A stretch of DNA of 64,000 nucleotides from Symbiodinium natans (GCA_905221605.1 CAJNDS010001336.1:62001-126000); one strand, 5' to 3'; shown: positions 9,110 to 20,333, counted from the first letter of the stretch. Notes: a model not told the origin generated them from the sequence alone. Translations and numbers: made by a program.

Positions 9110-9727
9110 TCACTCACGGGCCTTGCGCACAATGGCGCCACGCGGTTTGGCTGCAAGTTGTTCGCCTCCCAGATTCTTGATGGTATCAGCAATGGTGGAA
9201 AGGTGCGACAGAAGAGCAGACTGCAAGTGAGGTCTCAGCTCGAGAAGCACATGGGTGCCTTTGGCTGTCATCCGCACAGACGCATGTGTGAACTCATGGC
9301 AGAGGTCCTGAGTAGGCAGCAACTGAACACAGCGTACGGCGGAAAGAGCCTCTGGCTCATCGCTCAGGGGGGAGTCCTGGGTGTTGGCGAGGAACTCCAA
9401 AAGAGCTAGTGACACCGCAGTTGCACAACTGCCTTGCGGGTGCGCGTGTCCGCGCTTGTGCTCGGCTTGCCAGGATTTGACAGCGCGCAGCAGCGCGTCA
9501 GCGAGGGGGCAGGAGGGATCCAACTTGAAGGTCAGCGACAGCTGCGCCTGCAAACTGCGCAGCGCGTTGTCGTGTGCAACAACGGCACGGGTGAGCTCCT
9601 GAGGAGTCAAGGTGGTCAAAGTGGAAGGAGCAGTATCGGGAGGCTTGAACGGGTCTTTGTGGCGAGGACGCTTATGCTCAGGGCTCTTAGCGCCCCAAAC
9701 GCCAGGTGGAGGGGCTTCACGGGCCAT
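9110..9727 (-). CDS. LINE-associated ORF1-like protein, intact copy (205 aa)
   Basis: An ATG at 9727 in a good context (GCCATGG) opens 205 codons (MAREAPPPGVWGAKSPEHKR start). The N-terminus is Pro- and basic-rich. The body is helical (LTRAVVAHDNALRSLQAQL, LLRAVKSWQAEHK), and the C-terminus ends RKARE. A second copy lies at 13135-13546, and a C-terminal fragment lies inverted at 12199-12387, so it is a repeated, mobile-element-borne gene. It resembles ORF1-like proteins that accompany LINEs in dinoflagellates, but I place it by context and have not identified a domain. On the minus strand it follows a truncated RT directly, and the two copies diverge abruptly just upstream of CTGTACAG-CCATGG. 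Confidence 0.5.
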   Translation of the reverse strand: MAREAPPPGVWGAKSPEHKRPRHKDPFKPPDTAPSTLTTLTPQELTRAVVAHDNALRSLQAQLSLTFKLDPSCPLADALLRAVKSWQAEHKRGHAHPQGSCATAVSLALLEFLANTQDSPLSDEPEALSAVRCVQLLPTQDLCHEFTHASVRMTAKGTHVLLELRPHLQSALLSHLSTIADTIKNLGGEQLAAKPRGAIVRKARE

Positions 9728-9734
9728 GGCTGTA

Positions 9735-11544
9735 CAGAAGGTGTCTTGCACGGAGTGTCCAACTTTCACATCCATACAATAGTACAGGGGCCGCACAGCT
9801 GCGCAAGATGGCAGCTTTGACTGCGCGCGACAATTGGGAGGAGGCCCACACATGCTTGAGCTGACCAAATGCTCCCCAAGCGAGGCCTATACGGCGCTGA
9901 ACATCAGCATCAACACCGAAAGATTCGTCGGCACCAACAAGAGAGCCAAGGTATTTGAACACATGCGTGCGTGGTATGGGCTGACCTCGCAGAAAAAGCT
10001 GTCGCGCCCCGGGCAGCGGCGCAAGGTCCGGGAAACGGTCACGCCCGGCCACCATCATCCTTCTGTCTTGCTTGTATTTAAGTCCACCCCGAACTCTCCT
10101 AAACCCGTATCTAAAATTTGCGCAGAGCGGCAGAAGCGATCCCAGTCGGTATCGACAAGTAAAGTATCATCGGCGTACGCGACGTCAGAGATGAAAACCG
10201 TGTCACGCTGCGCGCGTCGGGAGTGAGAGGGCAAGAGACCCACTTGACCCCCAGCTCCGGCTCAAGCTGAAGACGGCAGCGGCGGCACCATTCGGCAAGC
10301 ACAAACGTGTAACAAAGAAGATACAACGTCGGACCTTCTACAGATCCTTGTCTGACCCCGGTACCCATTGGGATAGGGCGACCCAATGAGCCCGAGTGCA
10401 GGACACGCGTCTGCATGCCGCTATGCATACGCATGAGCATTTGCACAAAATGGCTTGGCACACGAAGTTTGTCGGATAATAACCGCCAAAGCCGCTGCCT
10501 GTTGACAGAATCGAAGGCCTTACTCAAGTCCACGAATAAAAGAAAAAGAAAATCATCTTCAGGCGGCGGACCGCCGGGCAAGGGACGTGTGTGACCCCAC
10601 ACCTCCAGCAGGCGACGATCCGTCGTGCCTAAACCCGCCTAAAACCAACGTCGGAGTCGGTGCAGACATGCTCGACTAGTGGTAGAAGGCGTTCGCTAAG
10701 GACACGGCTGACCATTTTGGACACTATGTCTAATAAAATTATCCCGCGGTGGTTGTCAAGATTTTAAAAATCACCTTTCCTTCAAAAATTGGAACTAAAA
10801 CCGACTGTCTGTTTCCAAACAGTGTACGAAAGTGGCCTATCAGCCCAGAATTCGCAGACAAGGCGGCGCGTGTGGCGTAGGGACCCTGCAGGCCGCTTTG
10901 GGCAAGTGCATGCAAAAGTTCGGCATGAACCCCGTTAAGGTCCGGAGACTTATTGCGAGAAAGCTGCCGGATGCAAGCGCGGAGCTCATCGACCGTGGGC
11001 GGGTCCCACAGACCAGGTGCCAGGGCAGAGCAGTCATGAGCTGGAAGCTGTTCCCACGCATCGTTGTTGATAGGCAGGTCCACGTTTAAGACCCGCTCGA
11101 AATGCGAAGAGAAGCGGTCACTTTCGGCAGCCCTATCGGCACACAAAGGGCGGCGAACTAAACTGCGCGCAGAGAACCATCTGCCCAGGCGCTTGACATC
11201 GCCTTACAATTTGCCGGCATCACGGCGCGTAGCTGCCTGTTCCATTTCACGAGCCTGAGCTTGCCACCAGTCGGATTTCATACGTCTGACAGCTGTTCGG
11301 CTGCCCGGCATCCCGTAAGGCTTGGGCCGCAACGGGGCACCCAGGCGAGCGGAGTGGATTCATAAGCAGTTTGCCGAGCTTGGGCCAATTGACGAAGCGC
11401 TTCTTCGTGGCCCTCACGCCAAGACGTCTGAGTCGCAGCAGCACAACCTAGAACCTCCTCACCCGCGGCGCGTAGGTGCTTGGCAAGAGCATCAAAGCCA
11501 CCAGAAGGGTCAGCCGACAGTTCTTGATCAACTTGGCCCGGCAC
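9735..11544 (-). pseudogene. LINE copy A: RT with intact YADD, frameshifted and truncated
   Basis: The pieces appear in order on the minus strand. At 11544-11278 there is a pre-RT linker (SWREGHEEALRQLAQ). At 11146-10739 there are RT blocks 0-1 (LRACIRQLSRNKSPDLNG, VPIFEG). A block 2 region around 10740-10640 contains frame breaks. At 10602-10240 lie motif A (LFVDLSKAFDSVNR) and motif B (GVRQGSVEGP). At 10243-10055 lies motif C, YADD at 10166-10177. At 10058-9740 lies the thumb (FKYLGSLVGAD, LLYGCESWTL). At least three frame changes separate these pieces. Compared with copy B, the C-terminal third and zinc fingers are missing, and the copy ends abruptly at about 9737. No endonuclease domain remains. 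Confidence 0.7.
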
Positions 11545-11616
11545 TCATTTGTCACACTGTAGGAGATGCAGAGGTCCTGAGCCAACTACGCTAAAAGAAA
11601 GAAAACTGCATCAGGA

Positions 11617-12079
11617 TCAATGTTGCTGGCGATGTCTGTGAATGCCCAAGGCAGGCTTGGTGTCAAACTCTTGCCCACAATGTGGGCACGGCAGCTTGTA
11701 GCGACCATCACGCAGTACCGCACCAGACTTGGCCCGTCCAAGACACCTGTTCTCGGGTATGTCGCCCAAGCTGACTCGCGGACGTAAAGGTCACGCCACA
11801 AACTGGATCTGTGCATGTAAACAATCGTGCTGCATCAGTGCGAGCGCCGGCTACACGCGGCGCCGCTGGAGCCGGAGCTGCTGGGGCAGGCCCCGGAGGG
11901 CCTTGACATTCCCGACGATGCATGGTAAAATTGCCTTTGTGGCGATAAAACTTGTCACAGTGAGGGCATCTGTAAACTTCTCGGACCACAGGATGTGCAT
12001 GATTCAAGTGATGGGACAGGCCCTGTGAGTTGCGACCCCTGTAAGGACAGAGCGGGCACTGAAAAGCAACCGCCTGCAA
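11617..12079 (-). pseudogene. Detached C-terminal zinc-finger domain of a LINE (copy A')
   Basis: Homologous to the last 150 residues of copy B. Fingers are seen in order: FQCPLCPYRG...HLNHAH, YRCPHCDKFYRHKG...C, FTCTDPVCGVTF...H, and after a frame change LPCPHCGQEF...HRHRQQH ending at a stop near 11617. These are C2H2 or C2HC fingers that presumably bind nucleic acid during target-primed reverse transcription. It is a separate copy, because copy A's RT begins immediately downstream at 11544. Only the 3' end of the element is present, as expected from 5' truncation. Confidence 0.65.
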
Positions 12080-12198
12080 AGCGACACCACCAGGAGCTAT
12101 GCCAGGTCACTCTGTCCTGAGCCTTTCCGGAAGAGTCCGGATCACCACCTTGGCTCGTCCTGTGTAGTGATGGCTGGGGGCCCCAATCTCAACTGTGC

Positions 12199-12387
12199 CA
12201 TGAGTTCACGCATGCCTCTGCGCGCATGACGGCTAAGGGCACTCACGTGCTTCTTGAGCTGCGGCCCCACTTGCAGTCTGCTCTTTTGTCGCATCTCTCC
12301 ACCATTGCTGATACCATCAAGGGTTTGGGTGGTGAGCAGCTTGCCACCAAGCCGCGGGGCGCCATTGTGCGCAAGGCCCGTGCGTGA
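12199..12387 (+). pseudogene. Inverted C-terminal fragment of the ORF1-like gene
   Basis: The plus strand reads 62 codons nearly identical to the C-terminus of the 205-aa protein (HEFTHAS-x-RMTAKGTHVLL through KPRGAIVRKAR) and ends at its stop (12385-12387). The neighbouring copy on the minus strand (13135-13546) lacks exactly this part. The piece has therefore been inverted or separately inserted. Confidence 0.75.
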
Positions 12388-12555
12388 GGGCGCCTCCCTG
12401 GCGACTGCGTCCTTTCAGTCAAATCTGTGCTGGGGTGCAGTCGTCTGCAGTAGGGTTTCATAGGGTTTTCTTCAGCTACCACTCGCCTTCAGTCAAGCTG
12501 TGTGCGATGTGGCGACCGCTGATACCGCCTGCGCAGTCACTTGCCACCTCTTTCT

Positions 12556-12813
12556 TCCTCGGGTTACCTAGGGCTTTGGGGGGTCTAATTAGTTTCTGGT
12601 TTAAAGCCGCCTTGCACAGTTGCTGCTTGCCTCGACTTCTCCGGCCATACCTGTGGTCGAGTGCTGGCCGCTGGCCGCTGGCCGCTGGCGATGCATGGGT
12701 TACCCGGTTACCTTCAAATTTTGGGGGATAATTAGTTTTTTGGTTTTAGGCCGCCCTGCACAAGTGCTGCCCGCCTCGACTTCTTCAGTTACACCTGTTC
12801 GCCGAGTGCTGGC
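12556..12813 (+). repeat. Two imperfect ~110-bp direct repeats
   Basis: About 12560-12668 and 12696-12813 share the series GGGTTACC ... TAATTAGTTT ... GCCGCC-TGCACA ... GCCTCGACTTCT ... GAGTGCTGGCC. A GCCGCTG unit is repeated three times between them. They lie in the inverted plus-strand block between LINE copies A' and B. No coding signal is seen. Confidence 0.6.
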
Positions 12814-12969
12814 CACCGATGCAGCCTGCCTGTGCACCTCACTCTTAGTACACTTTCGGTTTTCCCTCAGGTTTAGGCCTTGGGTTTTTCTGCACCGCGC
12901 ATGCACTGCCTATGCGCCACACCGATCTCTTAAAGTGGCACTGTGGTAGTTACTTTCTTTGGCTACGCC

Positions 12970-13140
12970 ATGCTCTTTCGAGGGCGAGGGCGTCTACCGC
13001 CGCTTGGGGGAGTGCCAGGTGTTTTCACTCTGCTCGCTCGTCGTGCGGCGCAATGGCTTGGGCATGTGGCCAGACTACCTCCGCATCGACCTGCGCACGC
13101 TGCTCTGTTCGGCACGATCCCAGGTCGTCCTTGGCAGGAA
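12970..13140 (+). pseudogene. Inverted LINE RT-tail fragment
   Basis: The plus strand reads RRAAQWLGHVARLPPHRPA, matching the RRxxRWLGHVxRMP motif that follows the thumb of many non-LTR RTs. It ends where the minus-strand ORF1-like copy begins (about 13135). Together with 12199-12387 it shows a rearranged, opposite-strand block inside the minus-strand array. Confidence 0.55.
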
Positions 13141-13546
13141 GCAACATAACACAACGCACTGCGGAAAGAGCCTCCGGGTCATCGCTCAGGGAGGAGTCTT
13201 GGGTGTTGGTAAGGAACTCCAAGAGAGCTGACAAGACAGCCGTACTGCAGCTACCTTGCGGGTGCGCTTGCCCACGCTTGTGCTCAGCTTGCCAGGACTT
13301 GACGGTGCGCAACAGCTTGTCCGCAAGGGGGCAGGAGGGATCCAACTTGAAAGTCAAAGACAGCTGCGCCTGCAGACTGCGCAGCGCCTCGTCGTGTGCA
13401 ACAACAGCACGAGTGAGCTCCTGAGGACTCAGAGTGGTCAGAGTGGAAGAGGCAGCATTAGTAGGCGCGAGATCCTTGTGGCGAGGGCGCTTGTGGTCGG
13501 GGCTCTTGGCACCCCAAACACCAGGTGGAGGGACCTCACGGGCCAT
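13135..13546 (-). pseudogene. LINE-associated ORF1-like gene, 3'-truncated copy
   Basis: ATG at 13546 (MAREVPPPGVWGAKSPDHKR start). It is about 80-85% similar by eye to the 205-aa copy at 9110-9727, up to the LLPAKD motif. The homology then stops and the frame runs into the inverted RT-tail block. The missing C-terminus lies inverted at 12199-12387. It sits about 370 bp downstream of the end of copy B's RT. Confidence 0.6.
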
Positions 13547-13911
13547 GGCTGTACAGAGAAGGAGGTTAAAAGGCTTGAGCAAAGACTGCACCGAACAAAC
13601 ACGCATCATGCCAGGCAAGTCTCGTCCGGCCTCAAGGCCTCAATGAGGTAACCAGGCTCAGAACCGAGGATCAACTTCCCAGGTGCAGGGGCACCCTGTA
13701 AGCAAGCAGTCATGAGCAACTTGGTGGGCCTGCGTAGGAGTGGCGCAGGCAGTAACGTTACTGTACAAGCACTGCCAAGAAAGAAAAAGGGGCAGGGAGA
13801 AACACGTGGCAGCCCTCATGCCTTGCAGGACTAGGACGCATGTATCCCCAAAAGCGAAAATAGTCAGCAAACTGGCTTGCTCCACAAGAAGAGTGAGAAG
13901 AAAGCAGCAAC
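13547..13911 (-). other. Region between copy B RT stop and ORF1-like copy
   Basis: Probable 3' untranslated or flanking sequence of copy B followed by the 5' flank of the ORF1-like copy. Small overlapping ORFs occur on both strands, but none is convincing. Confidence 0.35.
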
Positions 13912-16002
13912 TTACGCATGAGCTTTTGCTTTGTGCACGCCAAGGGCTCTGGTGGTATCGTAAGTCTTGTCACAATCGGGACATCGTAAAACATAATTGC
14001 CATTCGGCAATCGCACAGCTCCACTGCCAGGGCGGCGAAGGCACTGTGTGCGCTCATGCCGGCCCTTTTGGGAGAGGCTGACAAACGTCATACCGCAGCC
14101 GCGGTGGGAACAAACAAAGTCGCGCGAGGACGCAGTACGTGCTGCTGCACGCCGCGGTGCATCGGGATGTGGAGCAGGCGGAGCAGGTGCAGGTGCAGGG
14201 TCGGCGGGACAGCCGGCCTCGTGCATGGTGTGGTAACCCTTATGCCTATAGACTTTCCCGCAATGGCGACACGTCCAGGTGGAGGGGGCAACGGGATGCT
14301 TTTCTTGTATGTGGTTCGAGAGACCCTGCGCATTTTTTGCGATGTACGGGCAGGAAAAGCACTTTAGGGGATCAACACCAGGTGCCAGTCGCCGATTGCG
14401 TCGCGCACGAGGGACGGCACGTACAGGGGCTTGTCTCCTGGCAGGAGGAGGAACCACAATGCTGCCAACAGCGCGACGCCACGCGTCACGATTCTGGGCG
14501 GAACGCGCCCACACACGCTCATCAATGCTCGGCATACGCTGGAGTACAAGTCTGGCAGTAGAAGTGTAGTGACCTTTAAACCGCTGCCGCTCCGTGGCGG
14601 CAGGGCAGACGCGGTGCGGCAAACTGCCAACCAGCGCAGAGTAAGGGAGGCTGCGCCCAGGTGTCCGTCTGGCGAACCAACCAGCAATGCGGCGGTACAG
14701 CATGGTGTGTAGGCTGGGAAGACCTGTGCGACGCAGAAGCTCAGCAAAGGAGACGTGACCGTCACGCTGGTTGACCCAAGAAACCCCGCAAACCTGCCTT
14801 ATAAAGCAAAACCAAGCCTTATTTAGGGCACGAAGGTGTCTTGCACGGAGCGTCCAGGGTTCGGACCCATACAAGAGTACAGGCGCTACACAGCTGCGCA
14901 AACTGGCGGCTTTGACTGCGCGCGACGAGTGGCAAGAGGCCCATACGTGCTTGAGCTGCCCAAATGCTCCCCAGGCAAGGCCGATACGGCGCTGAACATC
15001 GGCATCAACACCAAAGGACACGTCAGCACCGACAAGAGAGCCCAGGTACTTGAAAACACGCGTGCGTGGTATGGGCTGTCCTCTTATAAAAAGTTGTCTC
15101 GCCCCTGGTAGCGGCGCAAGGTCCGGGAAGCGGTCACACCCAGACACCATCAGCCATTCCGTCTTGGAAGTATTTAAGTTCACTCCGAACTCCCCTAAAA
15201 CCGTATCTAGAGTTTGTGCAGAGAAGCAGAAGCGGTCCCAATCGGCATCAACCAATAAGGTATAATCGGCATACGCGACGTCAGAGATGAAAACGGCGTC
15301 ACGCTGCGCGCGCCGTGAGTGAGAGGGCTCACGCAGGGTCCCATCTCGTGATGAAACCCACTTGACCCCAAGCTCCGGGCCATGCTGAGCACGGCAGCGG
15401 CGGCGCCATTCAGCGAGCACAAACGTATAAAAAAGAAGATACAAGGTCGGACCTTCTACCGAGCCTTGCCTGACCCCGGTACGCATAGGAATAGGGGGGC
15501 CCAGTGAGCCCGAGTGCAGGACACGCGTTTGCATGCCACTATGCATACGCATTAACATGTGCACAAAATGGCTTGGCGCACGAAGCTTGTCACTTAACAG
15601 GCGCCAAAGCCGCTGCCTGTTGACCGAATCAAATGCTTTACTCAAGTCTATAAATAAAAGAAAAAGATTGTCATCTTCAGGCGGTCGTCCGCCGGGCTGC
15701 GGCAGGGGACGTGTGTGGCCCCATACCTCCAGCAGGCATCGGACCGTGAAAACCGCATCCGTTGTGCCTAAACCTCGCCTGAAACCCACTTCGGAGTCGG
15801 AACAGACATGCTCGACTACTGGCAGGAGGCGCTCATTGAGAACACGGCTAACCATTTTGGACAATATATCTAATAGCATGGCGATGCGTCCGTGCTTGAT
15901 CTCGGTCTGACGTCGCTTGAAGTCCTCCACACTTCTGTCGGCCGTAAATCCTCCGAGTCCGCACAAGGCTTGCCCACACCTGCCGATGTGGCACAAGCGC
16001 AA
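13912..16002 (-). pseudogene. LINE copy B: long RT plus four zinc fingers, dead active site (YADY)
   Basis: The open frame is 696 codons. Residues 1-38 look like unrelated flanking sequence; homology begins near RIAMLLDILSKMVSRVL (RT block 2, about 15.89 kb), so the element is 5'-truncated. Motif A is LFIDLSKAFDSVNR and motif B is GVRQGSVEGP. Motif C reads AYADYTLL, with the second catalytic Asp changed to Tyr (codon TAT; motif at 15262-15273). The thumb (FKYLGSLVGAD, LLYGSEPWTL) and a linker follow, then four C-terminal fingers: CFSC...HIQEKH, CRHC...H...C, CSHRGC...H...C and CPDC...HKAKAH. The length of the open frame does not mean activity, since the D-to-Y change should abolish catalysis. 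Copy A keeps YADD. Confidence 0.75.
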
Positions 16003-16012
16003 AGCTCATACC

Positions 16013-19000
16013 TTAATCTGGTTCCAACTCCCTTTCGAGACTTTTTAGCGCCAGCAGACTGCTGACTGCTGACTGCCTTACAAGGAGCAGACGCCAGCTT
16101 CTTCCAAGCGGCAAAAGCAAATGACTGCCCACATTTCTTACAAGCGACTTGATCGCAATGCGATTCGAGAAAAGATTGTGTTGCGAAGAACTAGTCTTGG
16201 CAATTTCCTGCCTAATACGGGAGCGTAGCTGCTCTGCAGCAGCGGGAGTCCCTGCGCAAGTTTCCAAAACATCAGTTTTCCAAGTCATTCTTCCACTTTT
16301 TTTGTAAGGCCAAGATTTGGTGCACAAACTACACCGAATATAGCTCTTAACGTCACCATCCCAAGAAAGTAAGTGTCCTCCAGGCTTGGAGTTTTCCCAT
16401 TGTTCCATCAAAGTTTACGATTTTTGTCGCACCGACTCAAAGAGGCCAGGTTGGAACCTGTGTTGGTTAAGTCTTTGCCCCTGCAAGACGACTGCAAAAG
16501 TTGGTTGCGTCGTTGCTGCACGCAGGAGCGCTTGCAGACTTGGCACTGCAGTTTGGCATTTGGCAATCTGATTATCTGGTGAGTACGGAAGTTTGGGTCG
16601 ACAGGCGGAGCGTCGACCTCGTCACTTAAACCACCATTACCAGTGTTATCACCACCATGGGACTCTTTAGACTTGCTATCTGCAAGAAGGCAACATTGAC
16701 AAAGAGTGTCGAGCATCATTTGTTGACTTTCTTCAACAAAAGGTTTCCATTTTTGGGCACCAGATGCCGGAAGAAGGCCACACTCAGCGAGGCAAGTAGG
16801 CATAGAAGCCGGAGTGCCTGGCAGTTTCCTGAGCAAATTTTCACGCAGGTACTGCCACTGCGGGCACAACCACCATCTGTGGAGAACAGTTTCTCCTTCA
16901 GCGCAACCACAAAAGGGACAGGAGCCAACGTTCGCACCACGGGACTTGCGTCTTTCACGACGCTCGGAGGCATTGACGGCGCCACAAAGAATGGCGCGCA
17001 AGCAAGCGCGTTGGTATTCAGTGAGCTGACTTTTCTTATGGTGTAAAATCATGCAAGTTTCCCTATCTAAACCATTTTCGATACCTGACGTGTCGCGGCG
17101 ACGACTTGCAGCAAGGCGCCACTCGCGCCTGCGAAGAGCATCACGGAGCTCATGCTGAAGCAGTGGCTGTAGCTTAAGTTTCTGAGCTGGGTCTCTAAAG
17201 GACAACTTCATGAGTTTTGCATTGCGTGTTTTAACACGACCAAGTTGAGGCCACTGCCAACGTATTGACGAAAACAGGGATCTAGCGCTCGTTACTGGGC
17301 CAACGATCGGAAGTGTACGTCGACCAAGATTTTGTGTGAAGTTCCAATCCGGCAAAGGGCCTGGATGGCACTGCAGTCAGTGGCTTGCGCGGGGTCGACC
17401 CTGTGACCTTTGACAAAGAGCGTGAACGCAACCTCAGCACAGGAGAGATTGCCAGCTCCTTTCCAAAGGCCTTGCAAGGCGGCCCTTCGCAAAGAGTTTA
17501 AGACGTCAGCAGGCAAAGGTTTGCCCGCCTGACCATAACCAAAGGAGACAAGGCACCAACTCCCGCAAGGGTTTCTTTGGCCTCGAAGTCAAGGGGAGCG
17601 TAACGAAGACGCTGCAACCTTTTCTTGGTTTTGTTGGCCCCCTTTAAGGCTTTGGCCGTCCGGCCAGTGCTGCCAGATTTGGCTTGCGACATCACAAGAG
17701 TGACCCCTAGAACGTCGACATTGCTGCGAACATCAAGCTTGTTGCCGTTTAATTTTATATTTACAAGCTTTCTCTTTGTGGCAAAGACACAGCAAAAGTA
17801 AAACTCTTGCCGTGACTTATCTCTTGACCAGAAGTCGAGGCATATTCACAAGTGATATCAATGACCTGTTTGACGCCTTGCACCGTTTTTGAAACTGCAT
17901 GAATGTCATCCGCATAGCCCCCTGGGCGAATTTCCGCCGCCGCAGGGACTTCTGTGCTGACAGCTTGCAGCCACAAAGTAACAAGAGCGTTGAGTAAAAC
18001 CACGGAAACGCCACAACCTTGCAGGATGCCGTTGGTGCAAGACCACTCCGCACCAACGGAGTGCTGGGCGAGTTTCCACCGCCGCTGAAGTACACCATAC
18101 ATAGCGCGGATAGGCTGAAGGATTCTCGGCGAAAGTCCCATTTGATTTAGGATCTTGAAAAGAATACCGTGAGGAATCAAGTCGAAACAGAAACTATAAA
18201 ATCAAACGAGATTCCAAACAGGTCTTCATGCGCCAAAATGGCTTTTCTATTCGAGCGGCTAGAGTCCAGTAGATGTCCTCAGTGCCACAGCCAGTGCAAA
18301 AGCCTTTCGCACCCTGGTGTATCCAGGCTTCCTGCCACCGAAGCAAACTGTTAATGCGGGCAGCGCCCCAAGTGCGATAAAGTATAGGCATAATTGTTAT
18401 CGGCCTCAGGTCCAAAGGACCATTGAGATCGGTATCCTTGGGAATCAGTGAGCAAAGCGCTTTGGTGAGAGACTGAGGCCAGCGGCCCAAAGTTTCAACC
18501 AGGTCAAGCGCACAGGCCAACTGATCGAACAACCACAATGGCAATCTTGCCGATTCGTCAGCCCTCCATCCCTCAGTGCCCACGGCGCCAGACTGCTTGG
18601 AAGCTGCTTTCTGAAGTTCAGCACCAGTGATAGGTTGAAGGTCAAGAGGGGAATGCTTTATGTATCTACCGAATCTGGCGCGAAAGGCCTGCCAGTCAGG
18701 TTCAGGGCTGTTTTTGTACTTTCCGAAGATGGGGTCCCAAGCTTTAGAAATGATGGCCGTAAATCTTGCAGGATCCCAGAAGTAGTATGGTCGTGTCTGA
18801 ACGGGCAAACTGCGGTTCGCCCCAGGAAGATGACCATTAGCCAATGCCTTGGCGAGGAAACTTTTGGAAAGTCGCTGGGGATCTCGCAAAACAGGGGCCG
18901 CCGAAAGGCCCGAAGAAGCACTAGTAGCGCTCGCCACCGACGGTGTAGTCTTGGACTTGAGACGTCGAGAGATTTTCAAAGGGGCGGGCGCTGAGGAACA

Positions 19001-19200
19001 ACTCAAAGTAGATGTTGGAGCCACCGTCTTAGACGAAGGCTGAGTGGTGAAAGTCGTCGAAGAAGAGCTGGCCGCAGCAGGCCCCACCGGCTCATTGCTT
19101 GCAGAGCCAGCCGCGGGCTGCAAAGAGGCCGCTCCGGAGGAAGGTCTCGTGATTGTCGAAGAAGAGGCCGGGTCTGTAGGTTTATACCATGCAAGTTTCA
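16013..19200 (-). pseudogene. LINE copy F: RT and C-terminal Cys motifs, 5'-truncated
   Basis: RT N-terminal blocks lie in the frame 19276-18194 (AWDPIFGKYK, GAVGTEGWRADE, LRPITIMPILYRTWG). Motif A is split by a small frameshift near 18190 (SFDF ... FDLIPHGI). The frame 18180-17761 carries motif B (NGILQGCGVSVV) and motif C (GGYADDIHAV, YADD at 17905-17916). Thumb pieces lie at 17695-17292. The frame 17355-16408 has a zf-RVT-like motif (CPFCGCAEGETVLHRWWLC) and a C-terminal CxxC motif (CQVCKRSC...C). A further CSLC motif lies at 16411-16013. No endonuclease or ORF1 belongs to it. Its family is that of copies C, D and E. The first roughly 110 residues of the 360-codon frame belong to copy D's tail and a Ser/Thr/Pro-rich linker. 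Confidence 0.65.
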
Positions 19201-19205
19201 CGACC

Positions 19206-20333
19206 CAGTCTGGAGGGGCTGGAGGCTCACTGGGGGTCCTGCATGTAGTTCTTGGCAAGTTTTGTATGCGATACATCCAAGCAAACTCTCGCCCGCAATG
19301 TGCACACCATAAACGACCAAAAGCCTCTGACTAGGCGGTTCCAGATCAAAGTGTGCCCAGGCTTCTTGTTGTATCTGGAGTTCAGCAACCTCTCCTGCTC
19401 ATCAAGTCTGGCACGATGGTGAATCTTGCCTGGAACATCAGACCACTGATCAGGCGGCAGATATGGATACGGACAAACGTTCCGCAGGATCTTCAGGTTG
19501 AGGTGCTTCAGCTGAGTAGTGGATTTCCCACACTTCACGCAAAAAGCGCCACCAGCAAAATAGCGGATGCGATGCCCCCGCTGCTCGCGATCTTCATTCG
19601 GCGAGGGTGCTTCACCTGCCGCAGGCGCCGCGGGCGAAAAAGCCTCATCGGAAGATGGCCGAGCACCAACACTTGGCTGGGGTGCGTCAGCACCATTGTC
19701 AGGCGAATCATAGTCATCGACCTCAACGTCGTGCCATTCCTGGATATGACGCTGCCAAATGTCAACAAGAACTCTGTGAATCAGCTTGACCTGCTTGACG
19801 GTGAAGGGCATGTTGCACGTTGGAATGCCAGCATACTGAAAACACGGCGGGCTTTGCAAAATGCGAGCAATGAGGTGCCTGATGGGTGCCCTCTGCTTTT
19901 CATAATGTTTGCAATGCCAGTGGATGTGCTCCACCTCAGCGGGTACATTGCAGTATTGACACCTCACCTCCTGACGGTAGCGATGCCGGCCATCACGAGA
20001 AGGAGACATCAAACCTCCTGTCAAAATGTAGATCATGATCTTGCTGCGAGGGCGTGGGTCCTTCTGAAAGTGTGGGCCAGAAGCTCCGGAATCCAAAAGG
20101 CGTTGATAACCATCAGCTTGGAAGTGAAGGTCACCCAGATAGGAAGTAGCCAAAGGACGGTCGGCTTGTTGAATTCCTTGGAAACAAGGACGCACCTTGC
20201 GCAATTCTGCTCCACTGCTGACTGCGCCATCGCTCACGCAGAGAGTGCTCCCAAGAACGATCACTGGTGTCATTCTGCAAGATGTACTGTAAAGCGGGGC
20301 GAAAGATAGCATCTGCATATAGCTGCTGAGCAC
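19206..20333 (-). pseudogene. LINE copy D: ORF2 C-terminal zinc region
   Basis: The frame 20333-19227 contains the zf-RVT-like motif (VRCQYCNVPAEVEHIHWHC), a conserved HRVLVDIWQRHIQEW helix and a CxxC motif (FCVKCGKST...C). A second CxxC unit (CAHCGREFAWMYR...TTC) is readable only in another frame, which continues into the 360-codon frame of copy F, so a frameshift lies near 19320. Copy C has the same two Cys units in one frame (CVKCGRQTQ, CSKCGRRWGW), confirming that this is the family's normal C-terminus. Function is inferred as RNA or DNA binding. Confidence 0.6.

Noticed and set aside
8503-9192. A 229-codon minus-strand frame (Leu/Cys-rich)
   Set aside because: It lies in the spacer after the ORF1-like stop, with no homology to other copies; composition resembles translated non-coding DNA.
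18230-18250. CCAAAATGGC resembling part of the dinoflagellate spliced leader (reverse strand)
   Set aside because: Only about 10 bases match and they encode RT residues; no full spliced-leader sequence is present.
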